Shown here piece after piece: positions 63,714 through 64,000 of a stretch of 64,000 bases of DNA (its first letter is position 1; every line of letters begins with the position of its first letter). A model generated the notes under the pieces. It was not told the origin of the DNA, searched no databases, and saw only the letters and a list, made by a program, of their open reading frames with translations. A program made the translations under genes and the position numbers. The stretch comes from UBA2287 sp964479665 (GTDB lineage Bacteria > Bacteroidota > Bacteroidia > Bacteroidales > Tenuifilaceae): positions 32,354 through 96,353 of the forward strand of contig CAYZNN010000009.1 of NCBI GenBank assembly GCA_964479665.1, written 5' to 3'.

Positions 63714-64000
63714 ATGAAAAAGTTTCTGCTTTCCGTATCACTATGCTTTTTAATATTACAGGTTTTCTCTTCGGAACTTGTACTTTTTAAAATTTCCAAT
63801 TTTAAGCAAACCCAGAGTTTGCTGAATAACCCAAATCTTACGGTACATTTTTACAGTTCCCAGTTGGTCATTGCCACTGCAAAATCCGATTTAGGAAGTA
63901 AGGCTGTAGTTCTTGAGTCGAATCCGTGGCGCGACAGCATTAGTTACTACTTGTCAAGTTTCATAAGGTTGTTGGTTAAAACAATCTTGCTTTGATTTAA
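63714..64000 (+). pseudogene. N-terminus of a secreted protein, apparently frameshifted, runs off window
   Basis: ATG 63714 (MKKFLLSVSLCFLILQVFSS) opens a good signal peptide; an upstream in-frame ATG at 63699 adds five residues. The mature start (ELVLFKISNFKQTQSLL) and the NPWRDSISYYL segment resemble N-terminal regions of T9SS-exported peptidases. The frame stops at TGA 63993-63995. In the next frame, VKFHKVVG then TAA, then NNLALI reads like the natural continuation, so a one-base shift near 63950 plus one stop codon may have broken the gene. The window ends here, so this is tentative. Confidence 0.4.

Noticed and set aside
1..64000. CRISPR array, prophage, transposase or defence island
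   Set aside because: No spaced direct repeats, integrase, transposase, restriction or toxin-antitoxin motifs were recognised in any frame.

Overview
The window looks like chromosomal DNA of a member of the Bacteroidota, probably a Bacteroidales-type lineage. GC content is low (around 40 percent by eye). Markers include a PorP/SprF protein beside a giant CHU_C-type (type IX secretion, sorting type B) adhesin, a type A sorting-domain cargo protein, DUF3098 in a conserved ftsX-DUF3098-uppP-truB-queA block, purD beside a DUF6427-like membrane gene, DUF2797, DUF2723, PspC-domain proteins with a PadR regulator, and possible -7 boxes of the form TAnnTTTG. The species cannot be fixed from this sequence.

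Layout. 1-2050: 3' part of an OmpA-type envelope gene and a class C beta-lactamase-fold hydrolase. 2225-3403: stand-alone FucI/AraI-fold protein. 3421-5777: two neighbouring genes wrecked by frameshifts and a stop, a right-handed beta-helix surface protein and a methyltransferase. 5774-7006: CapA-type protein. 7196-10455: a T9SS cargo protein broken by three stops and a frameshift. 10627-17467: queD, an ArsR regulator, a polyprenyl synthase, a frameshifted zinc-ribbon membrane protein, cvpA, tyrS, and a Wzz-like plus an O-antigen-ligase-like gene. 17464-23641: a SpoIIE-type phosphatase, efp, a DUF3108 protein, tsaB, and an efflux adaptor with its TolC partner. 23801-23871: tRNA-Gln. 23989-26486: PspC/PadR/PspC operon. 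26621-35996: DUF2797, an outputless dCache/HAMP/GAF/PAS sensor, a small unknown protein, a TPR-SpoIIE phosphatase, a glycosyltransferase and glyS. 36171-37192: two small envelope genes. 37189-40740: cobalamin riboswitch, TonB-dependent receptor and surface beta-propeller lipoprotein. 40890-44690: ftsX block. 44742-47020: purD and DUF6427. 47178-52836: giant CHU_C protein and its PorP/SprF partner. 52968-61926: surface-glycan genes (two sulfotransferases, three glycosyltransferases, a polysaccharide deacetylase, a DUF2723 glycosyltransferase). 62040-63611: putative outer-membrane protein and dCMP deaminase. 63714-end: start of another secreted protein that also looks broken.

How it works together. 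Most intact genes are housekeeping (tRNA charging and modification, isoprenoid and purine synthesis, division) or envelope genes (glycan synthesis, T9SS surface display, B12 uptake). The most striking property is that genes of the accessory, secreted-protein kind are repeatedly disrupted, while neighbouring core genes are clean. This points to recent gene decay, or less likely to local sequence error. I did not find CRISPR arrays, insertion sequences, phage genes or a recognisable defence system.
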